From assembly GCA_017465565.1 (NCBI GenBank), contig JAFTWA010000005.1:1-64000 (forward strand): a DNA stretch of 64,000 nucleotides. Reading direction: 5' to 3'. Made by a program: the position numbers and the translations under genes. The stretch comes from Tyzzerella sp. (GTDB lineage Bacteria > Bacillota > Clostridia > Lachnospirales > Lachnospiraceae). The notes under the pieces are model-generated. The model saw only the letters and a list, made by a program, of their open reading frames with translations. It was not told the DNA's origin and did not search any database. Of the stretch, positions 43,403 to 51,641 are shown piece after piece; positions within the stretch are counted from its first letter, which is position 1; each line of letters begins with the position of its first letter.

Positions 43403-44881
43403 CTAGCGAATCAGATTCGCCCTCTTACTTTCTTTTACAACCTCGGCGATTAATACACGTTCATCCATATCGTATTTCACGCCCTTAATTTCCTGATAAT
43501 CCTCATGACCTTTTCCAGCGAGCACAATAACATCGCCAACCTCTGCCTCGTCAATCGCATAGCGGATAGCTTCCTTACGGTCAATGATTTCTACATATTC
43601 GCCATCTGTCTTACCAATACCAATCTTGATATCATCAATGATATCCTGCGGTTCTTCAAAACGTGGATTATCTGATGTGATAATTGTAAGGTCAGCAAGG
43701 TTTCCTGACACCTCACCCATCTCATAGCGTCTTGATTTTGCACGGTTTCCACCGCATCCAAAGAGACAAACCAGACGTTTTGGGTTGTATTCCTTGAGTG
43801 TAGAGAGTAAACTTTCCAGACTCATTGCATTATGCGCATAGTCAATCATAAGCGTAAAATCATTTGACACTTTTACCATTTCAATTCTGCCTTTGACTTT
43901 TGCAACTCTAAGTGCTTCGATAATCTTTTCAGCAGGCACATTGAAATGGCTACAAACAGCAATGGCTGTCAAAGAATTGTATACGCTAAATTTCCCTGGA
44001 ATATCAATTTCCACATCAAAGTTTGCAAGCCCGCTTACTTTATAGGAAATACCAAGATGTCCTGGGCTTGAAACCAACTCTGTATCGTTGGCACGGAAGT
44101 CCGCTTTTTCTGAGAAACCAAAGGTTTCAATCTTGCAGGTTGCTTCCTTGAACACATCTTCAAAATGTTCATCATCTACATTTGCAATACCAAGCTTACA
44201 TTGCTTGAATAACAAACCTTTGCAGCGTTTATAATCCTCAAAATCCTTGTGTTCATTTGGTCCGATGTGGTCTTCGCCTAAGTTCGTGAAGATGCCGATT
44301 TCAAATGGAATTCCTGCTGTTCTGTGAAGCATAAGTCCCTGCGAAGAAACCTCCATAACAACTGCGTCACAGCCTGCATCTACCATCTTTCTAAAATACT
44401 GGTGAATCGTGAAAGATTCTGGAGTTGTGTTCTTCGCTGGAATCACTTCATCGCCGATAATGGCTTCAATAGTACCGATAAGTCCAACCTTGTGACCCAC
44501 ACCCTCTAAAATAGATTTTACCATGTAAGTTGTTGTTGTCTTCCCTTTAGTACCTGTGATACCGATGACTTTAAGTTCATCCGCTGGGTAGCCAAAATAT
44601 GCCGCCGAAGTAAGGGCCAAAGCATATCTTGTATCCTCAACTTTAATCACAGTCATATGCTCTGGTGCTTCCACTTCTTTTTCCACGATTACGGCTACAG
44701 CACCTTTTTCAGCCACATCATTTATAAAGTTGTGTCCATCGACAACTGCACCACTGATACAAACGAACACGCTGCCTTCACAGACCTTTCTTGAGTCGTT
44801 AACTAATTCTGTAATTTCTATATCATCATTTCCCTGTAAAATTTCGTAATTCAGACGTTCTAAAAGCTTCGTTAATTTCAT
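43403..44881 (-). CDS. murE: UDP-MurNAc-L-Ala-D-Glu:meso-diaminopimelate ligase
   Basis: A 492-residue cytoplasmic ligase of peptidoglycan synthesis. The ATP loop is ITGTKGKTTTTYMVKSILE, with GEDHIGPNEHKDFEDY, DYAHN and LFGCGGNRAKSRR. The DNPR motif (TSDNPRFEEPQD) indicates meso-diaminopimelate rather than lysine. It heads a long tail-to-head run down to lgt; promoter TTGCAT-17-TATTAT is 30 bases upstream. Confidence 0.94.
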   Translation of the reverse strand: MKLTKLLERLNYEILQGNDDIEITELVNDSRKVCEGSVFVCISGAVVDGHNFINDVAEKGAVAVIVEKEVEAPEHMTVIKVEDTRYALALTSAAYFGYPADELKVIGITGTKGKTTTTYMVKSILEGVGHKVGLIGTIEAIIGDEVIPAKNTTPESFTIHQYFRKMVDAGCDAVVMEVSSQGLMLHRTAGIPFEIGIFTNLGEDHIGPNEHKDFEDYKRCKGLLFKQCKLGIANVDDEHFEDVFKEATCKIETFGFSEKADFRANDTELVSSPGHLGISYKVSGLANFDVEIDIPGKFSVYNSLTAIAVCSHFNVPAEKIIEALRVAKVKGRIEMVKVSNDFTLMIDYAHNAMSLESLLSTLKEYNPKRLVCLFGCGGNRAKSRRYEMGEVSGNLADLTIITSDNPRFEEPQDIIDDIKIGIGKTDGEYVEIIDRKEAIRYAIDEAEVGDVIVLAGKGHEDYQEIKGVKYDMDERVLIAEVVKESKRANLIR

Positions 44882-44912
44882 TATTTATACATCCTCCTAT
44901 TTGTTCACATAG

Positions 44913-44941
44913 ATAATATGAGTATACCACAGTTTATGCAA
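44913..44941 (-). promoter_or_regulatory. murE promoter (head of the long gene run)
   Basis: Minus strand TTGCAT (44936-44941), 17-base spacer, TATTAT (44913-44918). No other convincing promoter was found in the gaps down to lgt. Confidence 0.6.
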
Positions 44942-44953
44942 GAATGCAAAAAA

Positions 44954-44978
44954 GAGGGCATCGCTTTGCGATACCCTT
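44954..44978 (-). terminator. Terminator of the flavin reductase-rubredoxin gene
   Basis: AGGGxATCGC pairs with GCGATxCCCT around TTT, followed on the minus strand by CTTTTTT; 11 bases after the stop codon. Confidence 0.65.
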
Positions 44979-44989
44979 AGTTCACTATT

Positions 44990-45625
44990 CTATTTCTTTA
45001 CAAACCTATCTTTTGGTTGTTTGCAAATCGGACAACAATAATCTTCTGGCAATTCCTCAAAAGGAATCTCTCCATTATATTCATAGGTGCAGATACTACA
45101 CACCCATTTCGCTTCTTCCACATTTTCTTCTGGAAGATATGTTGGTGCATTCTTTGGACTCTTGCCCTTCACCACTTTATGATAGTATGCATATGTCATT
45201 GGCTCTTCGTTCTTTAAGACGTCTGCATCAATCACTTCACCTAAAAATACAGTATGTGTTGAAGTCTCCATTTTATCAATCACTTTACAGACAATATAGC
45301 CGCAAGCATCTGGAATCACTGAAATTCCTTCTTTTTCTAACGATTCAATCCCGTCAAATTTATTGACATCCTTTCCTGACTGGAAACCAAATCTTCCAAT
45401 AAGCCCTGGATCTGATTCTTCAGACAAAATAGAAACTGCAAACTTTCCAGACTTTGCAATACATGAATTTGTATAGTTATCGTGATTCATGCTGACTGCA
45501 ATGGTCGCTGGTTCAGAAGTAATCTGCATCACACTATTTGCCACACATCCAGTTGGTCTTTCCCCGTCCAATGTTGAAATAATATAAACTCCATAAGATA
45601 AACCACGAAATGCATTTTTATTCAT
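44990..45625 (-). CDS. Flavin reductase-like protein fused to rubredoxin
   Basis: A 211-residue protein. Residues about 1-155 form a flavin reductase (FMN-binding split barrel) domain: GVYIISTLDGERPTGCVANSVMQITSEPATIAVSM. Residues about 170-209 are a rubredoxin domain with the two CxxC iron knuckles (WVCSICTYEYNG, YCCPICKQPKDRF). Such fusions pass electrons from NAD(P)H via FMN and rubredoxin, often for oxygen or peroxide reduction in anaerobes, sometimes called high-molecular-weight rubredoxin. The promoter abuts a Fur/PerR-like box, consistent with iron or peroxide control. Confidence 0.9.
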   Translation of the reverse strand: MNKNAFRGLSYGVYIISTLDGERPTGCVANSVMQITSEPATIAVSMNHDNYTNSCIAKSGKFAVSILSEESDPGLIGRFGFQSGKDVNKFDGIESLEKEGISVIPDACGYIVCKVIDKMETSTHTVFLGEVIDADVLKNEEPMTYAYYHKVVKGKSPKNAPTYLPEENVEEAKWVCSICTYEYNGEIPFEELPEDYCCPICKQPKDRFVKK

Positions 45626-45656
45626 AAAGAAACCTCCTGCTCGATTATTTTTTTAT

Positions 45657-45703
45657 ATTGTACCACATATTTCCATATATTTCAATAATAATAATTATTA
45701 TCA
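45657..45703 (-). promoter_or_regulatory. Promoter with Fur/PerR-like box
   Basis: Minus strand TTGAAA (45680-45685), 17-base spacer, TACAAT (45657-45662). Immediately upstream is TGATAATAATTATTA (45689-45703), one base off the 7-1-7 Fur-family site TGATAATnATTATCA. Confidence 0.6.
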
Positions 45704-45711
45704 ATTTATCT

Positions 45712-46656
45712 TTATATAAACATCAAACTCTTTAAGATATACAGCCATCCTGTCAATGTAAATGCACTAAACATAGTTGTCAACATTACAACACTTGATG
45801 AAAGAACTCCTTCGTGTCCCATATTTTTCGCCATAACGAAACAAGTCACGGTTGATGCAGAACCAAGCATCACCAGAATTGCCACGAGTTCCGAATCGCG
45901 GAAACCAAGCTTTATTGCAATTGGCAAGAAAATTGCACATAATCCAACGAGTTTAAAAAATGTGGCCGTTAATGACGGCTTTATTTTTGCAAACGCTTTC
46001 TTGATATCAAATGTGGCTCCCATAGCCATCAGTCCCAATGGCGTTGCCACAGATGCAACGTTGGAAACTGTTTTTTCCAAAATCTTTGGCATCGGAATAC
46101 GAAATGCCGACCACAAAAGGCCTGCTGCGATACCGATTATAATCGGATTCGTGACAATTCCTTTCAACGTCTTAACCAATAATTTCTTATCAATTCCTTT
46201 TTGCTCCCCACCAAAGAAAGACAGTACAGCAACTGCCATAATGTTGTAAAGCGGTACACTTCCAATAATCATCATCGGTGCCATGCCGGAATTCCCATAA
46301 ATATTCTGGATAAACGCAATTCCGAGGAGTGCTGCACTGCTTCGGTAAGAGGCTTGAATAAATTCACCTCGAATTCCCCTGTCTTTCCATACGCACGAAA
46401 AAGCTGCCGCAATTGTGATACTAAGTACCGTTACCACAAAACAAAATAAAACAAACTTGGCATCCCATGCTTCTTCAAAATCTACAGTTGCCAAATCCTG
46501 AAACACCTTGACTGGCAACGGAACGAGAAATACAAATTTGTTCATCTTTGAAGCAAATTCTTCGTCAAGCCAGCCAAGATTTCGAAACAAAAGTCCCAAA
46601 AGCATCAGCAAAAATACCGGAACTGTTGCATTCAGACTAAAAATTAAATTCTCCAT
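45712..46656 (-). CDS. AEC-family (auxin efflux carrier-like) transporter
   Basis: A 314-residue membrane protein with about ten helices. The AEC/Mem_trans family is shown by VPVFLLMLLGLLFRNLGWLDEEFASKMNKFVF at the start, IQNIYGNSGMAPMMIIGSVPLYNIMAVAVLS in the middle, and GLMAMGATFDI before the C-terminal half. Family members carry malate, other dicarboxylates or related compounds. It stands alone between the flavin reductase gene and dinB, with no neighbour that suggests the substrate. Confidence 0.88.
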   Translation of the reverse strand: MENLIFSLNATVPVFLLMLLGLLFRNLGWLDEEFASKMNKFVFLVPLPVKVFQDLATVDFEEAWDAKFVLFCFVVTVLSITIAAAFSCVWKDRGIRGEFIQASYRSSAALLGIAFIQNIYGNSGMAPMMIIGSVPLYNIMAVAVLSFFGGEQKGIDKKLLVKTLKGIVTNPIIIGIAAGLLWSAFRIPMPKILEKTVSNVASVATPLGLMAMGATFDIKKAFAKIKPSLTATFFKLVGLCAIFLPIAIKLGFRDSELVAILVMLGSASTVTCFVMAKNMGHEGVLSSSVVMLTTMFSAFTLTGWLYILKSLMFI

Positions 46657-46681
46657 ATTCGATTACACCTCTCACTACCAC

Positions 46682-47887
46682 CTATTTCAGGCTTCCTCTT
46701 ATGATTGCATCTTTACCGTATTTCTTCCGAATCTGGTCAAGCGCCTTATCTAATTTCTCGTGTTTTTCATCTTTTGCAGTCTTCTGCTCTATATTATTTT
46801 GAAAATCAAAGATACTCATCTGTTCCGGTTCAGTCTCGTCCACCAGCTTTGATGTCCGAATTCCCAATAAACGAATCGGCTCTCCATTCCACAATTCTCT
46901 AAAAAGCTCACACGCTGTCTCATAAATTGTTTTATCAGCATTCGTAGCTCTAATAAGCTGCTTTTGGTGGGATACGGACTGAAACGTACTGTATTTGATT
47001 TCCACACTGACCATTTTGGCTTTCACGTTTTCTTTGCGAAGTCTTCCACCTACCGTTTCTGCAAGCCACAAGAATACCTTTTTGGCACCATCTTCCGTCT
47101 CCACATCCTTTGGAAGCGTCGTAGAATTTCCAATCCCTTTACTTTCCACACGCTCTCTAATGACCTTATCGCCAGCTTTTCCATTGGCAAATTCCCACAA
47201 GGTTCTGCCGTGGCTCTTCAAGTGCAATTCCAGCAAATTCGGGTCTGCCTGCGCCAACTCCCCAATCGTACGTATTTCCAATTTATTCAGAACCTCTACA
47301 CTAGAGCGTCCTGCCATATATAGTTCAGAAACTGGTAATGGCCACATTTTCACAGGAATCTCCTCTGGAAATAATGTATGTACTTTATTTGGCTTTTCAA
47401 AATCCGACGCCATCTTCGCCAAAAGGTGATTGACGGAAATACCAATATTCACCGTAAATCCGAACTTTTCGCAAACTGCATCTTTGATTTCAAAGGCTGC
47501 CGCCACAGGCGAGTGGTACTTATGGGCGATTCCTGTAAAATCCATATAACACTCGTCCACACTCACCTGCTCGATATCTGGAGTGTAATCTAGTAAAAAG
47601 GCCATAAGTCTTCGGCTATACTCGTTGTACATCTTATGATTTGGAGGTGCCATCACAAGATTCGGGCATTTGCGAAGCGCGTTTGCCACAGGTTCTCCTG
47701 TCACGATGCCATACTTTTTGGCAGGAACCGATTTTGCCAGCACAACTCCGTGACGAGATTCCTGGTTGCCACCGATAATCGAAGGAATCTCGCGAAGATC
47801 TACTTCTGCGCCATTTTTCAGTTGTTCCACTGCGGTCCAGCTAAGGAAAGCAGAATTCACATCAATGTGAAAAATAATCCGTTTCAT
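46682..47887 (-). CDS. dinB: DNA polymerase IV (Y family)
   Basis: A 401-residue translesion polymerase. Palm motifs are IIFHIDVNSAFLSWTAVEQL (metal Asp) and EQVSVDECYMDFTG (second acidic pair). The little-finger domain follows from about residue 235. The C-terminus EPEQMSIFDF resembles the beta-clamp binding motif (QLSLF type). A glutamine-rich linker is absent. The start MKRIIFH is favoured by AGGAG six bases upstream, two codons inside the longest frame. Divergent from the DUF3842 gene. No LexA box is evident. Confidence 0.93.
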   Translation of the reverse strand: MKRIIFHIDVNSAFLSWTAVEQLKNGAEVDLREIPSIIGGNQESRHGVVLAKSVPAKKYGIVTGEPVANALRKCPNLVMAPPNHKMYNEYSRRLMAFLLDYTPDIEQVSVDECYMDFTGIAHKYHSPVAAAFEIKDAVCEKFGFTVNIGISVNHLLAKMASDFEKPNKVHTLFPEEIPVKMWPLPVSELYMAGRSSVEVLNKLEIRTIGELAQADPNLLELHLKSHGRTLWEFANGKAGDKVIRERVESKGIGNSTTLPKDVETEDGAKKVFLWLAETVGGRLRKENVKAKMVSVEIKYSTFQSVSHQKQLIRATNADKTIYETACELFRELWNGEPIRLLGIRTSKLVDETEPEQMSIFDFQNNIEQKTAKDEKHEKLDKALDQIRKKYGKDAIIRGSLK

Positions 47888-47945
47888 GTGCATCTCCTGT
47901 TACTTTCTGTTATAATAATACATCATACCACAAAAGGAGCTCTTT

Positions 47946-48350
47946 ATGAAGATTACAATTATAGACGGGCAGGGTGGAAAAATCGGTAAAACCCTGGTAG
48001 AACAATTAAAGAAAAAACACCCAGAGCAGGAAATCTACGCTATTGGCACAAATAGCATCGCAACATCAGCCATGTTAAAGGCAGGTGCCGATTATGGCGC
48101 AACAGGTGAAAACCCATGCATCGTAAATGCACAGGATTCTGATATCATTATCGGTCCAGTTGGCATTGTATTTGCAAATGCTCTCTTAGGAGAAATTACT
48201 CCTGCAATCGCTACCGCTGTAGGGGCAAGCAAGGCATATAAAATTTTGATTCCGATGAATCGCTGCAATCATTATATTGTGGGCTGTGAAGAGGCTGGTA
48301 TAAGTGAATATATCCGCATAGCATGCGAAAAAGTGGACTCATTACTGTAG
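47946..48350 (+). CDS. DUF3842 protein
   Basis: A 134-residue protein. It begins with a Rossmann-like ITIIDGQGGKIGKTLVEQL (dinucleotide-binding-type glycine loop) and contains AIGTNSIATSAMLKAGADYGATGENP and a Cys-rich MNRCNHYIVGC. This matches DUF3842, a small family found in Clostridia with no known function. AAAGGAG lies before the ATG. It overlaps the convergent kinase gene by nine bases. Confidence 0.8.
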   Translation: MKITIIDGQGGKIGKTLVEQLKKKHPEQEIYAIGTNSIATSAMLKAGADYGATGENPCIVNAQDSDIIIGPVGIVFANALLGEITPAIATAVGASKAYKILIPMNRCNHYIVGCEEAGISEYIRIACEKVDSLL

Positions 48351-48360
48351 TCCACTTTTT
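48328..48360. terminator. Shared bidirectional terminator of DUF3842 and kinase genes
   Basis: AAAAAGTGGACT pairs perfectly with AGTCCACTTTTT around a 9-base loop. Both stop codons lie within the hairpin. Confidence 0.8.
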
Positions 48361-49382
48361 TCTTTAGTCTTATATGTTTCAAAATATTTATTCTCCATCG
48401 GTATCCATTCATTTTGGAAACGTTTTAACATTTCGGCACCATTGCGTTTTAAGATGCGTGCCTCTTGCTCCTCTTTTTCGATCTCACAGAAAATACGAAG
48501 GTCATAGACGTCTCCAAAATATGGATGATGACTGTATGCTCCCTCTATAATTGCCAATGGACTCCATGGGACAAAAATTTCTTCTCCCAGTTTTTGATTT
48601 CCACAGTTGTATGAGCGGTATTTTAAACCGTCCTTATCCGAAAGATGGTCAATAATTTCTGACTTAAATCTTTCATAATCCACATTTCCGCCTACTTCAG
48701 CAAGCCTTTCATCTGTCCTCTGGTGCGGCTGCAAAAAGAAATCATCCATATGAAAAAGATTGGATTCTGGATAATTCTCATGCAAAAGATTACCCATCGT
48801 CGTTTTACCGCTGGCACTCATCCCATCAATTGCAACAACCAAAGGCCGCGTTGCTTTCTCTATCATTTGAGTCACTTCATAGGTTTTCACATAAGTTTCT
48901 TCAATCACGCGATATGCTGGGTGGTAGCTCTCTCTGTAAATATCACTATGGCTCATAGCTGGATATCCTTGCTTTTTCCAATTTTCAAAAAAAGTTTCTG
49001 CTTCCTTCGCTTCATATGCAAAAATGCCATTTCTACATGCTTCCAAAAATGTTTCTATCTTCTTCTCCAGACCTTCCACTGTCCCGGTCCTGTGATTTGC
49101 ACACTGAACAAACATCTCATTTAAGACTTCCGCCTTCATTCCGTTTGAAAGACATGTCAAATAGATTCTGCACATGCCATCGCCAATCGGCTCTACTTCC
49201 GACATACATACTACATCTTCCAAATTCAATTTCTCATATTCTTCTTGAATACGTTTTAGACTCTTTCCAGAATCCGCTATCATGTGTCCTCCGCCAAATT
49301 CGCTCTGAAATAGCAGCTTTGCCACATCCTGAACCTGCATTTTCGGATAACACATTATATGTTTTTGTATCATATTAATCAT
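48342..49382 (-). CDS. Uridine-kinase-like P-loop kinase with novel N-terminal domain
   Basis: A 346-residue protein. Residues about 180-340 form a uridine/nicotinamide-riboside-kinase-like domain with P-loop GMSASGKTT (187-195), FHMDDFFLQPHQR and IIEGAYSHHPYF. The first 170 residues (QVQDVAKLLFQSEFGGGHMI...) are a helical domain I cannot name, absent from ordinary Udk. Translation is coupled to the upstream ECF importer (the ATG lies inside its last codons). I infer that it phosphorylates whatever the importer brings in, for example a nucleoside or vitamin precursor. It ends in a hairpin shared with DUF3842. Confidence 0.75.
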   Translation of the reverse strand: MINMIQKHIMCYPKMQVQDVAKLLFQSEFGGGHMIADSGKSLKRIQEEYEKLNLEDVVCMSEVEPIGDGMCRIYLTCLSNGMKAEVLNEMFVQCANHRTGTVEGLEKKIETFLEACRNGIFAYEAKEAETFFENWKKQGYPAMSHSDIYRESYHPAYRVIEETYVKTYEVTQMIEKATRPLVVAIDGMSASGKTTMGNLLHENYPESNLFHMDDFFLQPHQRTDERLAEVGGNVDYERFKSEIIDHLSDKDGLKYRSYNCGNQKLGEEIFVPWSPLAIIEGAYSHHPYFGDVYDLRIFCEIEKEEQEARILKRNGAEMLKRFQNEWIPMENKYFETYKTKEKSGLQ

Positions 49383-49902
49383 TAAGCTTCATTACTCCTG
49401 TTCTCTCCAGTGCCATCACGAGAATTGGAATCAGCACTATTTGCAGTATAATACCTGGAACCGCATTTAGCAATGCCCCACCGATAAACATCTGCCATGA
49501 AAATACATTTCCGCCAATTCCGTAAATCACAATACTTACGATTCCCCAAACGATGCGACCCACTATCATCGCAGCGAGCAGACTTATGTAAATTCTAGCT
49601 TTAGATTTTGGAAGTTTTTGATAGAGTATGCCAGTAATTGCTCCATATGTTGCAAGTTCAAATGCCATACCAATCGCAGTCATCATCGGTGGCATAGTGA
49701 ATAAGAAACTTCGGAGTAAAGGTACAATAAACCCAACTACTAATCCGTATTTCCAACCACACACAAACCCACAAATGAGAACCGGGATGTGCATAGGCAA
49801 TAACATACTTCCGATTTCTGGAATCTGCCCTGTCAAAAATGGCATTACAAGTCCTAATGCTAGAAACAACGCCGCCAAAACCATTCTTTTTATACTTTTC
49901 AT
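49375..49902 (-). CDS. ECF transporter substrate-binding (S) component
   Basis: A 175-residue protein with about six helices. Hydrophobic, with the S-component pattern MVLAALFLALGLVMPFLTG at the start, PMHIPVLICGFVCGWKYGLVVGFIVPLLRS in the centre, and ALLNAVPGIILQIVLIPIL at the end. S components bind a vitamin or nucleoside and dock on a shared EcfAA'T module encoded elsewhere. The start at MKSIKRM gives the best spacing to AAGG. It is co-transcribed with the downstream kinase, and a terminator stands in its leader. Substrate unknown. Confidence 0.82.
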   Translation of the reverse strand: MKSIKRMVLAALFLALGLVMPFLTGQIPEIGSMLLPMHIPVLICGFVCGWKYGLVVGFIVPLLRSFLFTMPPMMTAIGMAFELATYGAITGILYQKLPKSKARIYISLLAAMIVGRIVWGIVSIVIYGIGGNVFSWQMFIGGALLNAVPGIILQIVLIPILVMALERTGVMKLND

Positions 49903-49933
49903 CATTAACCTTCTTTCTACTAAAGATATAAAA

Positions 49934-50083
49934 AAGACCAACAAAATGAAACGTCACTTCTGTGACACTTACACCTTCCTGGTCTTATATTATCTTTATT
50001 AAATTCAAATTTGATTTTATAAAATTATATTGGCTTCAACCAATGGTTGTATTAAGTGTATAAAAACAACTCAGTTTTGTCAA
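49934..50083 (-). promoter_or_regulatory. Promoter and attenuator leader of the ECF-kinase operon
   Basis: Minus strand TTGACA (50078-50083), 17-base spacer, TACACT (50055-50060). The leader of about 145 nt contains ATTGG/CCAAT and other small pairings. It ends in a strong hairpin (AAGACCA...TGGTCTT, 49934-49986, with an inner GTGTCAC/GTGAC-type stem) followed by six T before the ribosome site. I recognise no known riboswitch class. Confidence 0.6.
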
Positions 50084-50096
50084 CAAAAAAGTGCCC

Positions 50097-50525
50097 TTAA
50101 TATTTCTTAGTTACTCCTAATGTACTGATAAGTGCTTCCTGCAAAACCTTTGATACATTGACTTGTGCTTTTTCAGCCTCAGCATTCAACCAATTTGGAA
50201 GCGTTACATTTCTTCGTACTGCTTTATTATCTACTTTTCGACGATATTCTGTAAAGTTGACATCTACTAATGTTAATATACCTGTAGAATAATCAAAAAT
50301 TTCTGCATCTTCTTTTGCTTTCGCGATAGCTGCCTCTCGTGTTGATGGAATTGGAAATTCTTTTCCGTCATCTTCAAAGTCAATCCCCTTCAAACCAATT
50401 GCATCTCGCGCCATTTCAATCGCATCAGCCATTGTTTTTCCTTCTGTATAGATGTCCATATCTGGAACATAAACCAAATAGTCATTTTCATGTTCTGCAA
50501 TAAATACTGGATATACTTGTTTCAT
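50097..50525 (-). CDS. hicB: HicB antitoxin
   Basis: A 142-residue antitoxin. The N-terminal partial RNase H-like HicB fold is YPVFIAEHENDYLVYVPDMDIYTEGKTMADAIEMARDAIGL. The C-terminus (RRNVTLPNWLNAEAEKAQVNVSKVLQEAL) is a ribbon-helix-helix DNA-binding domain, which would repress the operon at the palindrome 50718-50747. It begins three bases after hicA. Order hicA-hicB is standard. Confidence 0.92.
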   Translation of the reverse strand: MKQVYPVFIAEHENDYLVYVPDMDIYTEGKTMADAIEMARDAIGLKGIDFEDDGKEFPIPSTREAAIAKAKEDAEIFDYSTGILTLVDVNFTEYRRKVDNKAVRRNVTLPNWLNAEAEKAQVNVSKVLQEALISTLGVTKKY

Positions 50526-50528
50526 GGA

Positions 50529-50702
50529 TTATTTCAACCCCCATTTTTTTAAAATCTTTTTTGCTGTTATTTCGTTAATTTCATTATGTCTCGGAACTTG
50601 TTCTGTATCTTTACCTCTTTTATACGTATCATGATTTCCACCATGTTCCTTAAACCTAAACCCTGCTTTTTCTAACTTCTTTATCAGGTCTCTCCTTTTC
50701 AT
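50529..50702 (-). CDS. hicA: HicA mRNA interferase toxin
   Basis: A 57-residue double-stranded-RNA-binding-fold toxin. It begins MKRRDLIKKLEKAGFRFKEH and carries the catalytic His24 in GGNHDTYKRG, then VPRHNEINEITAKKILKKWG, the classic HicA ending. GGAGG lies 5 bases before the ATG. It cleaves mRNA when not bound by HicB. All expected residues are present, so the pair appears intact. Confidence 0.92.
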   Translation of the reverse strand: MKRRDLIKKLEKAGFRFKEHGGNHDTYKRGKDTEQVPRHNEINEITAKKILKKWGLK

Positions 50703-50717
50703 TTGTTCCTCCTATCA

Positions 50718-50747
50718 TGTATTATACACAAAAATGTGTATAATACA
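50718..50747 (-). promoter_or_regulatory. hicAB promoter/operator palindrome
   Basis: TGTATTATACACA and TGTGTATAATACA form a perfect 13-bp inverted repeat around AAAA. The right-hand arm region supplies a -35 (TTGTAT) and the left arm the TATAAT -10 (50721-50726) for minus-strand transcription, so binding would block RNA polymerase. A TATAAT is also present on the plus strand. Confidence 0.7.
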
Positions 50748-50956
50748 ATATTTTGTGCACGCAAAAAACACTTTCCAAAACCGAAAGATTTTTATCTTGC
50801 ATTATTTTCTTTTACTATGGATTTATATGGCAGATTTGCCAGATATAATAAAAAGCAATTGCTTGTATGTAAGATGGATTATAGCATCTTCTTCTTTTAA
50901 CCTCAATATTATTTTGTTATAATAAATCATAATAATTTATTAAGGAAGTGACTATT

Positions 50957-51577
50957 ATGAAAGTTATTTTAGTAAATGGAAGTCCACACAAGCACGGCTG
51001 TACATATACAGCTCTCTCAGAAATCGCCAATGTCCTTCAAACAGAAGGCATCGAAACGGAAATCTTCTGGGTTGGAAACAAACCAATTTCAGGTTGTCTC
51101 GCCTGTGGTGCGTGCCGCAAAACTGGAAAATGTTTTATCGAAGATACCGTAAATGAGTTTGTGGAAAAGGCAAAGGAAGCAGATGGATTTGTATTCGGCT
51201 CACCAGTACACTACGCCGGTGCAAGTGGAATGATTACCTCATTCTTAGACCGCGCATTTTATGGCAAAGGAAAATTCTTCAAAGGAAAACCTGGCGCTGC
51301 AATTGCAAGTTGCAGACGTGGCGGAGCTTCTGCTACCTTCGATCAATTAAACAAATATTTTACTATCTGCTCTATGCCAGTTGTTTCTTCTCAATATTGG
51401 AACATGGTACACGGAAACACACCAGAGGAAGTAAAACAGGATTTAGAGGGTCTTCAGACTATGCGTACGCTCGGACGCAATATGGCATGGCTCCTGAAAT
51501 GTATTGAACTTGGCAAACAAAACGGAATCGATTTCCCTAAACACGAACCAGGTATTGCAACCAATTTCATAAGATAA
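50957..51577 (+). CDS. NADPH-dependent FMN reductase / iron-sulfur flavoprotein-like
   Basis: A 206-residue flavodoxin-fold protein. It begins MKVILVNGSPHKHGCTYTAL (phosphate-binding loop) and has GCLACGACRKTGKCFIEDT, a compact cysteine cluster as in iron-sulfur flavoproteins. GFVFGSPVHYAGASGMITSFLDRAF follows. It probably binds FMN and perhaps an Fe-S cluster or catalytic cysteines and reduces quinones, nitro or azo compounds. The start follows AAGGAAGTG. It appears monocistronic. Confidence 0.87.
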   Translation: MKVILVNGSPHKHGCTYTALSEIANVLQTEGIETEIFWVGNKPISGCLACGACRKTGKCFIEDTVNEFVEKAKEADGFVFGSPVHYAGASGMITSFLDRAFYGKGKFFKGKPGAAIASCRRGGASATFDQLNKYFTICSMPVVSSQYWNMVHGNTPEEVKQDLEGLQTMRTLGRNMAWLLKCIELGKQNGIDFPKHEPGIATNFIR

Positions 51578-51641
51578 CGATTTAAAATAGCAAAAGCCCG
51601 TTTTTCGCATAAATTGTAATAAAAAAGAAATCAGGAATATT

